Shown here: piece by piece, positions 32,753 through 39,785 of the stretch | Layout of the letters: each line of letters begins with the position of its first letter | Position numbering within the stretch: the stretch's first letter is position 1 | NCBI GenBank assembly: GCA_964463135.1 | Contig: CAYXBA010000006.1 | Span: 62,001-126,000 of the forward strand | Source of the DNA: UBA6898 sp964463135 | GTDB lineage: Bacteria; Nitrospirota; Thermodesulfovibrionia; Thermodesulfovibrionales; UBA6898 | Direction: 5' to 3' | Length of the DNA stretch: 64,000 bases | Position numbers and translations under genes: made by a program | Notes under the pieces: model-generated | What the model was told of the DNA's origin: nothing | Database searches by the model: none | What the model saw: only the letters and a program-made list of their open reading frames with translations

Positions 32753-34648
32753 ATGAAAGAAAAGATCTCCTCCATCCCCGAAAAGCCCGGTGTGTACCTC
32801 TTTAAGGATGATCAGGGGAAGGTCCTTTATGCAGGCAAGGCAAAGGTCCTGAAGAACCGCGTCAGGAGCTATTTCCAGAAAGCGGCAGACCTTGACGAGC
32901 GCAAGTCTGCCATGATGAAGAGCGTTGTGGACTTTGAGTTTACGGTGACCGGCAACGAACTTGAGGCGCTTATCCTCGAGGCGAATCTGATCAAGCAGTA
33001 TAAGCCCCGGTACAATATCCTGCTCCGGGACGACAAGAGCTACCCCTATCTGAAACTCACGCTGCATGAGAAATGGCCGCGGCTTGAGGTGGTCAGACGG
33101 ATTCAGAAGGATGGTGCTCGCTATTTCGGCCCCTATGTTCCCGCAGGCGCCATGTGGGAGACCCTCTCCTTTATCAGAAATCATTACCGCATCCCGAACT
33201 GCAGATATTCACTCGAAAAACGGATGCGGCCCTGCATCCAGTTCCAGATCAAAAAATGTATTGCCCCCTGCTCGGGTGAGGTCGACCACGCAGAGTACAT
33301 GCAGATGATCAGGGAGATCGAACTGCTCCTAGAAGGGAAGAACAAAAAACTGCTCGAAGCACTCGAAAAAAAGATGGCGCTTTTTTCCGAAGAGATGCGG
33401 TTTGAAGAGGCGGCGCTGGTCCGCGACAGGATCAGGGCCATACAGTCAGTGTCAGAGTCCCAGAAGGTGGTCTCCCCTGACCTGGGGGATGCTGATGTGA
33501 TCGGCCTTTTCAGGCAGGATGATATCGCAGTCTTCAAGCTCTTATTTATCAGGAACGGTGTGATGATCGGCACAAGGGACTTTGAGCAGAAACATACTGC
33601 CGGAGAGAAAGACGGGTACCTTTTCAAGAATTTCATCGAGCAGTTCTACGGCAGGGAGGTCCTGCCTGCCTCCGAGCTCTACTGCTCTAAAATGCCTGAG
33701 GACAGGGCAGTGCTTGCCGAGTGGCTTTCAGAGAAGAAGGGGAGCAGGGTCAGGATCATGGTCCCGGTGAGGGGGATAAAACGAAAGCTGGTGAGCATGG
33801 CAGAGGAGAACAGCCAGGAGATCATGAGGACCAGGAAGACAGAGTCAGACCCTGAACTGATGTCAGCGGTAGCCTCACTTCTGGGGCTGCATAAGGTCCC
33901 GGAAAGCATCGGCGCCTTTGACATATCAAACATAACCGGCACCTCTGCAGGCGGGGCCTTTGTGGTCTGGACAGCCGATGGTTTTGATAAGTCCCTGTAC
34001 AGAAATATCAGCATGGATTCAATCAAGGGGCCTGATGACTATGCGATGATGCGTGAGATGGTCAGGAGAACGGTCAAGAGTTTAGGCGAAGGGCAAGGGG
34101 ATGAGACCGAGCCTGAGGGTGAGGTTAAGGTTAAGAAAAAAGACAACAGGATAGCTCAGGGAGACAGCCAGATAAAAAAGTCCATGCTGCCGGACCTGAT
34201 CATCATTGACGGCGGACGGGAACACTTGAATGCGGCCCTGGAGGTTTTCACCCCCCTCTATCCCCCCTTGGTAAGGGGGGAAGATAAGGGGGGCGAAATT
34301 TGTCGGCCTGTTGTGATTGGGCTGGCAAAGGACCCTGACAGGATATTCATGAGAGACCGGGATGAGCCTATTTTCATAGACGACAGCAGCCCTGCATCCC
34401 TGCTTCTGAGGAAGATCCGGGACGAGGTCCACCGGTTTGCTATCCGGTATCACCGGAAACAGCGTGCAAAGAGGATGTTCGATTCAACGCTTGACAGTAT
34501 CTACGGCCTTGGCAAAAAAAGGCGGTTTGCATTGCTGGACCGTTTCGGGAGTATAGATGCAATAAAAAAAGCCTCAGTTGAGGATATTGCCGGGCTGAAA
34601 GGTTTCACGAAGAAGCTGGCAGAGGATGTCCTGAAGGCACTTGCTTAA
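32753..34648 (+). CDS. uvrC: Excinuclease ABC subunit C
   Basis: UvrC makes both incisions in nucleotide excision repair. From ATG 32753 (631 residues) the protein opens with EKPGVYLFKDDQGKVLYAGK, the GIY-YIG nuclease. A Cys cluster (RPCIQFQIKKCIAPC), the UVR motif (FEEAALVRDRIRAI) and the RNase-H-like nuclease (FDISNITGTSAGGAF, LIIIDGGREHLNAALEV) follow; the C-terminal helix-hairpin-helix is complete. An upstream in-frame ATG at 32726 is possible. Two additions relative to the usual family stand out: a Lys/Glu/Gln-rich insert before LPDLIIIDGG (about 34084-34180) and a palindrome-encoded insert (TPLYPPLVRGEDKGGEI) after LEVF. Confidence 0.95.
   Translation: MKEKISSIPEKPGVYLFKDDQGKVLYAGKAKVLKNRVRSYFQKAADLDERKSAMMKSVVDFEFTVTGNELEALILEANLIKQYKPRYNILLRDDKSYPYLKLTLHEKWPRLEVVRRIQKDGARYFGPYVPAGAMWETLSFIRNHYRIPNCRYSLEKRMRPCIQFQIKKCIAPCSGEVDHAEYMQMIREIELLLEGKNKKLLEALEKKMALFSEEMRFEEAALVRDRIRAIQSVSESQKVVSPDLGDADVIGLFRQDDIAVFKLLFIRNGVMIGTRDFEQKHTAGEKDGYLFKNFIEQFYGREVLPASELYCSKMPEDRAVLAEWLSEKKGSRVRIMVPVRGIKRKLVSMAEENSQEIMRTRKTESDPELMSAVASLLGLHKVPESIGAFDISNITGTSAGGAFVVWTADGFDKSLYRNISMDSIKGPDDYAMMREMVRRTVKSLGEGQGDETEPEGEVKVKKKDNRIAQGDSQIKKSMLPDLIIIDGGREHLNAALEVFTPLYPPLVRGEDKGGEICRPVVIGLAKDPDRIFMRDRDEPIFIDDSSPASLLLRKIRDEVHRFAIRYHRKQRAKRMFDSTLDSIYGLGKKRRFALLDRFGSIDAIKKASVEDIAGLKGFTKKLAEDVLKALA
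34250..34293. repeat. Palindromic repeat inserted in frame in uvrC
   Basis: The CCCCCCTT-GGT-AAGGGGGG core (34262-34280) is flanked by a second complementary pair (CCCCCCT at 34251 and AGGGGGGC near 34287). It is related to the palindromes at 32605-32700 and is translated through without breaking the uvrC frame. Confidence 0.8.
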
Positions 34649-34705
34649 AATAGGGACACATCCGAATGTTTGTGATGGCCTTAATGCTTCCTTATTCTTC
34701 TGTTA

Positions 34706-36271
34706 TCAACCAATCCTCGCCAAGCGGCCGTAATCTACCTTTGCATTGTGCCGCCGATCGAGCGGGATTTTATCAACCACACGCACCTCGTCGAGCTGCG
34801 CCCACGATAGCGCATCCTGCACGATACCCGTGTCGATGTGAGACCCTTTCCTTGGCTGCACAAACAGGATGCGTTTATTTTGCCTCCCGAGAAGGGCCGC
34901 ACACGCGACAGCAGAAAGCTGTCTCGCGGCGCATTCCACGGCGAAGGGATACTGTTTACCGCGTTGATCATTGATGACCGCCGAGGTCCGTCCCAACAGC
35001 CACAGCCGCCCCGTGTCGTCGAGATAGCCGCTATCTCCGGTGCGATGCCAGATCTCGCCATTCACACGGAACTTGGTCTCCTCGTCGCCAACACCATTGA
35101 GATATCCCTTCAGCACATGTCCGCCTTGGACCACTATTTCCCCCGTTTTGCCCGCAGGTAGAGATATTGCAGAAAGTCCGTTTTCGTCTAGCGTTCCCAG
35201 AGGCGTACCCCATTGGGGCAAAATAACCCGAACGCTAATCTCAGCCACCGGTATTCCAACCAGGAGACCGGCCCCGACAGACATGGACGTTATGTCATCG
35301 GCAGTTAGTTCTTTCCTGGCAATGTGGGCAATTGGTTCCGCCTCAGTGGAGCCATACACTGCGACAACCTCGGCATTGGGAAAAGTTGCAGTAAAACGAT
35401 TCAGGTGGTTGGGAAAAACTGGTGCGCCACCGGTGAAAACGTATCGGAATCCAGAAACAGTGTTTCCCAATGTCTCGCAGGCATCGCAGATGCATTCCAG
35501 AAAGGCTGGCGATGCCGCAACACTTACAGGGCGATACCGTTCGACTTGGCGCAGAACCGGTTGCGCCTCGATGTTGCCGGGACAGCGCAGGTCCGCATCA
35601 GGTATCAGAGAGGTGACGCCCGAAGCGAGATTGGCCAGTACGAAGACCGGCAGTGTGGTCAGATCAATAGTGTCTGGGGTGAGGTGAATTGCCCTCTCGA
35701 GAACACGGTGCTGCTCCAGCAGAAAGCCGTGGCTACGCACAGTAGCCTTGGGTCGACCGGTACTGCCGCTAGTAAAGGTTATCAATGCCGGGGTGTCAGG
35801 TGTGCACGGAAGAATTGACAGTTCTGGTTGAAGCCTGTTGGATCGGCTCCAGGGGATGGTGGCCGGCAGGAACGAGTCAAAGGAAAAATGCCGCGGGATA
35901 CGCCGCAGGGCCGGGGAAATCAGCCGCAGCAGGTGCGCCTTGGGGGCGGCGATCAGCGCCGCTGGGGGACTAATTTTGCAACAGCGCTCGATATGCTTCC
36001 GGCCGGCCGAGGGATCGAGGAACATGGCTGTTATCCCGAGCCTGAAGAGCGTCATCAGGGCGATGTAAAGTTCCGTTGACATGGGGAGGAAAACAAGCAC
36101 CGTGTCTCCCGCCGCTAGCCCGTTGGTCTTAAGTAAAGCTGCGCCACGAGCCGAGGCAACTTCAAGCCCGGCAAAGGTTGTGATCCGGTCTTTACCGCGT
36201 CGTACGTCGATGATCGCCGCTGCATCGGGGCGCTTCTGGGACTGCTGTTGAAGTATTTCTACAATGTTCAA
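34706..36271 (-). CDS. Acyl-adenylating AMP-binding ligase (OleC/fatty-acyl ligase-like)
   Basis: A 521-residue ANL-superfamily enzyme. ITFTSGSTGRPKATVRSHG (about residues 182-200) is the ATP loop, YGSTEAEPIAHI the A5 motif, WHRTGDSGYLDDTGRLWLLG the A7/A8 region and NAKVDYGRL near the end carries the A10 lysine. It should activate a carboxylic acid as acyl-AMP. The general look (YGSTEAEP, short C-terminal domain) recalls OleC-type or fatty acid-CoA ligases rather than acetyl-CoA synthetase. Last gene of the seven-gene minus-strand cluster, overlapping the GNAT gene by four bases. Confidence 0.85.
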   Translation of the reverse strand: MNIVEILQQQSQKRPDAAAIIDVRRGKDRITTFAGLEVASARGAALLKTNGLAAGDTVLVFLPMSTELYIALMTLFRLGITAMFLDPSAGRKHIERCCKISPPAALIAAPKAHLLRLISPALRRIPRHFSFDSFLPATIPWSRSNRLQPELSILPCTPDTPALITFTSGSTGRPKATVRSHGFLLEQHRVLERAIHLTPDTIDLTTLPVFVLANLASGVTSLIPDADLRCPGNIEAQPVLRQVERYRPVSVAASPAFLECICDACETLGNTVSGFRYVFTGGAPVFPNHLNRFTATFPNAEVVAVYGSTEAEPIAHIARKELTADDITSMSVGAGLLVGIPVAEISVRVILPQWGTPLGTLDENGLSAISLPAGKTGEIVVQGGHVLKGYLNGVGDEETKFRVNGEIWHRTGDSGYLDDTGRLWLLGRTSAVINDQRGKQYPFAVECAARQLSAVACAALLGRQNKRILFVQPRKGSHIDTGIVQDALSWAQLDEVRVVDKIPLDRRHNAKVDYGRLARIG

Positions 36272-37257
36272 GCTAGGCTCCGTGAATAGAGAGCATATTC
36301 ACGCATTACATTCCCGTGGTGGCTACTCAGTGCCCGGGACTGATTGTCCTCATACATCAGTGCATGGATACCCCGCCGGTAGCCAAGTTTGCGGGCATTG
36401 GCCGTTACCTCGGATAAGAGAAGAGGCCCGACCCCTTTCCCGTTCCACTCCGGCAGGGATGCTAGGGACTTGATGATCGCAGTATCAGGATTGTTTCCCG
36501 GCCGTGCATTGAGCACGTCGCCAATAGCAAAAACGAACCCGATCGGTGATTGTCGGTATTCAGCAAACAACACCAACTCCGGTTGGATCAGAACGTGCAG
36601 CTTGGTATACATAGCGATAAATTCATTACGGGATATAGGAGAATACAGGAAGTTTTTGCTGAAAGCTGTGATGGAAAGCGTGTAAATTTTTTCCAGTTCA
36701 CCGTTGTAGTCAGACGAGTCGAGTGGGCGGATGGTGACCCCTCGTTTTTTCAACCTACTTCGCAACGATTCCGGGACACTCCACCCCAGATCGGGATCAA
36801 GGTTAGAGAAGTATCGGGCCAACGGAATAAATCCTGCCTGCTCGAAATAGGCGGGATATTCGTCGGGATTGCCCGGCTCCAGAAAAAACGGCTGTTCAGA
36901 TTCGCGGCGGGTGACAAAACGGTAACGACGCCAGGTGGTACCGTCCATCGGCCCGATGGCCAGAGTGCAGCCTCGTCCAGCAAGTTCCTGAAAGCAATGC
37001 GACAGGATGAACGAGGCAGCGTCCGCATCCCTGGCTGCGAAATGACCAATGATACCGGGATGCTCTCCAGGCAGTTCGGGAACAGATTTCCACCAAAGAG
37101 AGCAATATCCTGCCAAAGTACCGTCTGCGGCCTGCGCTATCCAGTGGCTATCAGGAGCATGAGCTGCAAATTCAGTCGCTCCCAGTGGAGCAAGTTTTCC
37201 TTTTTCTGCAAGGGTTGTCAACTGCTGCACCGATTCAATTTGCATCATTATCAGCAC
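36268..37257 (-). CDS. GNAT-family acyltransferase-like protein
   Basis: About 329 residues from GTG 37257 (AAGGAG at a good distance; ATG 37248 is the alternative). The protein seems to contain two GNAT-like halves: an N-terminal one with LAIGPMDGTTWRRYRFVT and FFLEPGNPDEYPAYFEQAGF, and a C-terminal one with GKGVGPLLLSEVTANARKLGYRRG, the acyl-CoA pyrophosphate-binding loop. The acceptor is unknown. In its cluster it could transfer the acyl group activated by the neighbouring ligase. It has a 4-base overlap with that ligase gene and lies 11 bases after the polyprenol-kinase-like gene. Confidence 0.7.
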   Translation of the reverse strand: MLIMMQIESVQQLTTLAEKGKLAPLGATEFAAHAPDSHWIAQAADGTLAGYCSLWWKSVPELPGEHPGIIGHFAARDADAASFILSHCFQELAGRGCTLAIGPMDGTTWRRYRFVTRRESEQPFFLEPGNPDEYPAYFEQAGFIPLARYFSNLDPDLGWSVPESLRSRLKKRGVTIRPLDSSDYNGELEKIYTLSITAFSKNFLYSPISRNEFIAMYTKLHVLIQPELVLFAEYRQSPIGFVFAIGDVLNARPGNNPDTAIIKSLASLPEWNGKGVGPLLLSEVTANARKLGYRRGIHALMYEDNQSRALSSHHGNVMREYALYSRSLA

Positions 37258-37268
37258 GAGTATCTCCT

Positions 37269-38630
37269 TCAGATTAGCTGTGCCAGGAAGACCACTCCTG
37301 CGGCAAATGCCGAGGCGGCCATCCGGATACGCTGGCGAAGGACCCATTCATGTCCATCATCATTCAAACGCGTTAACGCAAGCTGAAAAATGCCGAATGC
37401 GCCGATTGTCGCCAGCATCACTTCGCCGAGCACAAGCCAGAGTGGTCCGGCAGGATAAAGAAACAGAGGCAATAGTGCAATGATTGCCGTGGCAACCGCG
37501 GTACAGAGGGTCCCCCGAAGCAGCGCGGCAACATGAAGGCCCAGGACATGCATGCTCTTCCCGTTTCTGATTGAGAGAAAATAGACGAAGATTAGGGTTA
37601 TCTGGCTGACTATCGCCGCCACATAGGGGAGATAGAGACGCTGGTATTCTCCGCTGGCGTTGGCGAAAAATATTAGTGCTACCGGCACGATGACTACGTA
37701 AAAGAGGCCTTTCACCTGATAGCCTGTAATGTCTTCCGGCACCTCTTGACGGAAGCGCAGGACCAGCGCGTAAAGAAGCAGTTGCGCCATCAGCAGCGGC
37801 AGAAACCATGAAAAATCACAAAGGCTCCATGCTGCATAGTTGACCAGCATCAAGCCTATCAGGCCGCTGGGCTTGAGAACTTTTTGCACAAAGGTAAGTG
37901 CGAAACTCACGAAGATAATAAAAAAGAGTATCCCTGTTTGCTCGACGGTGTCTCCCAGCGGATAGCGGGTCATCTTCACCAGGATAAAGAATGTGCCCAA
38001 CGGTACGAAGATGTTGTCGCTTCCTTTGAGAGATATCGCCTCAAAGCCGGCCACAAGGATGGCGATGACCAGCGCAAGGAGCACCGATTCCATCCGGCCG
38101 AAGTCGGTCAGAAGCAAAAGGGGAAGGTGGACGCAGAGAAAGGTGATGAAAAAGAATGCCAGGGAGCCTTCGAGGCTTTTTCGTCCCTCTTCTACCTCGT
38201 AGGTAATAACTCCATACTGTGTACCGACCAGTGCCGCAAGCGAGTCGGAAATGGTCAGGGTAAGGATGGAGATAAGATAAAAGACTTGTCGGTCATGGCC
38301 CAAAAAGAAGAGGAGTGTGATAGCGATGGGAAAGTAGACTGCTCCGGAAGATTGACGGTCAATGCCATGCACGGACTTCAGCAACCCCATGCGTTTGGTC
38401 AACAATATGATGGCGGCAAAGAGGAGGGCCAGGAGCAAGACCGTATATGGTGACCGAAGCACGAAAGGGAAAGAGAGCGCAGCCATGCCGCCCCCGAAAT
38501 GAACGACTTTACGGGAAAGTTCGGGGCGTGTCGGCAGTTTCCGGCGCACAATCTCGCCACATATAAAAATTATCGGGAAAATGATAGCGTAGACCGCTGC
38601 CGGGAAGAGATCTCCGAGAATTAAATCCAT
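37269..38630 (-). CDS. Polyprenol/phytol-kinase-like integral membrane protein
   Basis: A 453-residue protein with about a dozen hydrophobic segments. The N-terminal 220 residues carry marks of the CTP-dependent dolichol/phytol kinase (VTE5/SEC59) family: RKVVHFGGGMAAL (about 40-52), DRQSSGAVYFPIAIT (about 91-105) and LTISDSLAALVGTQYG with GRKSLEGSLAFF (about 124-160). The C-terminal half adds further membrane segments not needed for kinase activity and not recognised by me. Phosphorylation of an isoprenoid alcohol fits the adjacent UbiA and HMG-CoA reductase. AAGGAA precedes the ATG; a 57-base gap separates it from the DUF3419 gene. Confidence 0.75.
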   Translation of the reverse strand: MDLILGDLFPAAVYAIIFPIIFICGEIVRRKLPTRPELSRKVVHFGGGMAALSFPFVLRSPYTVLLLALLFAAIILLTKRMGLLKSVHGIDRQSSGAVYFPIAITLLFFLGHDRQVFYLISILTLTISDSLAALVGTQYGVITYEVEEGRKSLEGSLAFFFITFLCVHLPLLLLTDFGRMESVLLALVIAILVAGFEAISLKGSDNIFVPLGTFFILVKMTRYPLGDTVEQTGILFFIIFVSFALTFVQKVLKPSGLIGLMLVNYAAWSLCDFSWFLPLLMAQLLLYALVLRFRQEVPEDITGYQVKGLFYVVIVPVALIFFANASGEYQRLYLPYVAAIVSQITLIFVYFLSIRNGKSMHVLGLHVAALLRGTLCTAVATAIIALLPLFLYPAGPLWLVLGEVMLATIGAFGIFQLALTRLNDDGHEWVLRQRIRMAASAFAAGVVFLAQLI

Positions 38631-38687
38631 AGGATTCCTTCCCCTGTCATGTCAATTGCTGGTTTCTGTGATGAAGTGAAAGTCATG

Positions 38688-39785
38688 TCAGATTATCTCC
38701 TCAACCACGAAGTCGCTGTAGAAAAACGCCTTGTCCTTGAGGAAGAGACGGGTCGAGAGGTCGGTCAGCGGACGCAAGCGGTCGGCCATCGCTACAGGTC
38801 GGCGGCGCGGAGCAAGCATATTCCAATAGGCCATCCGTCCCCCTGACCGACCTGAGCGGATCAGCCGCTCCAGCAATCGGTGATAGTTCTCCCCGGACAT
38901 ATACTCAAAAATGTCGCTCAGGTTGAAGCAGTCGATGGAGGCCACTGCCTCCTGTTCCAGGAACGTTTCCAACGGCAGGCAGTGCCATTCCAGTCGCTCC
39001 AGATTGGCGCGAATGGCCTCGAAGTTTTCTGGACGCAGAGCAAAAGGGAGAGCGTTGGTGTGCCGGCCGGTCAGAATCCATTGCAGATAAGGGTTGTCGG
39101 CCGGGTTGAGAGCAGTCAGGGCGTGGCGGGTGCGCGCCAGTATCCGATCGGCGACGCTCCCTTTCACATAGCGGAAGAAGCTGGGGTCGCGTCCTAGCCT
39201 GCCCATGACAAAGCGGGAGAAGAAGACGCGAAAGAGCAGGCGCCAGCGCCAGGTGTCCCACTCCTCCCGGTAGAATCGCTCCCGCGTTGTCAGATCGCCG
39301 CCGTCAAGCAGCTGTTCAATGGTCGATCGGGAATGGACCAGCGGCATGATTCGACGGCGGAACAGATCGAAGTAGCGCTCGAATTTTCCGGCCCCTCCGA
39401 TGCCGGCTTCCATCTCGACTGAATGGACGTTCCAGAAGGCGCGTGCTGCGGAGCTGAGCAACGGGCTGCAGCGTCGGTAAAGTTCACTGCGTCGAGTACT
39501 CGGCCGGGAGCCGATCAGTTCCAGCAACTCAGGGTGCGACAGTTCCCGGTATGCTGCCACCCGAAGTTCCAGGCAGGCCAACTGGACGGGATTCAGATCC
39601 AGCGCTATAACTCGCCCGGCCCCAAGTGCCAGCATGGCCAGAGAATTATCTCCGGCCGATGCTATGGAGAGGCAGGTGTCGCCGGGCCGGATGCCCAGAC
39701 CTTCCATAAGAATATCGGCATCCTCCCAGCACTGGGCGTAGCGGATGACGGAAAAATCGGCATGGCTGGCGGCCTCACTGGGCAT
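38688..39785 (-). CDS. DUF3419 / BtaA-like SAM-dependent 3-amino-3-carboxypropyltransferase
   Basis: 365 residues from ATG 39785, chosen over an upstream ATG (39854) because AGGAGG lies nine bases before it. RYAQCWEDADILMEGL (residues 15-30) and CLSIASAGDNSLAMLALG with VIALDLNPVQLACLELR are the hallmark blocks of DUF3419, the family of BtaA, which moves the 3-amino-3-carboxypropyl group of S-adenosylmethionine to diacylglycerol in betaine-lipid synthesis. DCFNLSDIFEYMS occurs near residue 286. No BtaB-type N-methyltransferase is adjacent, so the product need not be a betaine lipid. Overlaps the dikinase gene end by 11 bases. Confidence 0.82.
   Translation of the reverse strand: MPSEAASHADFSVIRYAQCWEDADILMEGLGIRPGDTCLSIASAGDNSLAMLALGAGRVIALDLNPVQLACLELRVAAYRELSHPELLELIGSRPSTRRSELYRRCSPLLSSAARAFWNVHSVEMEAGIGGAGKFERYFDLFRRRIMPLVHSRSTIEQLLDGGDLTTRERFYREEWDTWRWRLLFRVFFSRFVMGRLGRDPSFFRYVKGSVADRILARTRHALTALNPADNPYLQWILTGRHTNALPFALRPENFEAIRANLERLEWHCLPLETFLEQEAVASIDCFNLSDIFEYMSGENYHRLLERLIRSGRSGGRMAYWNMLAPRRRPVAMADRLRPLTDLSTRLFLKDKAFFYSDFVVEEII

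Noticed and set aside
37257..37347. Longer start of the GNAT gene at 37347
   Set aside because: It would overlap the upstream kinase gene by about 80 bases and lacks a ribosome binding site; GTG 37257 has AAGGAG.
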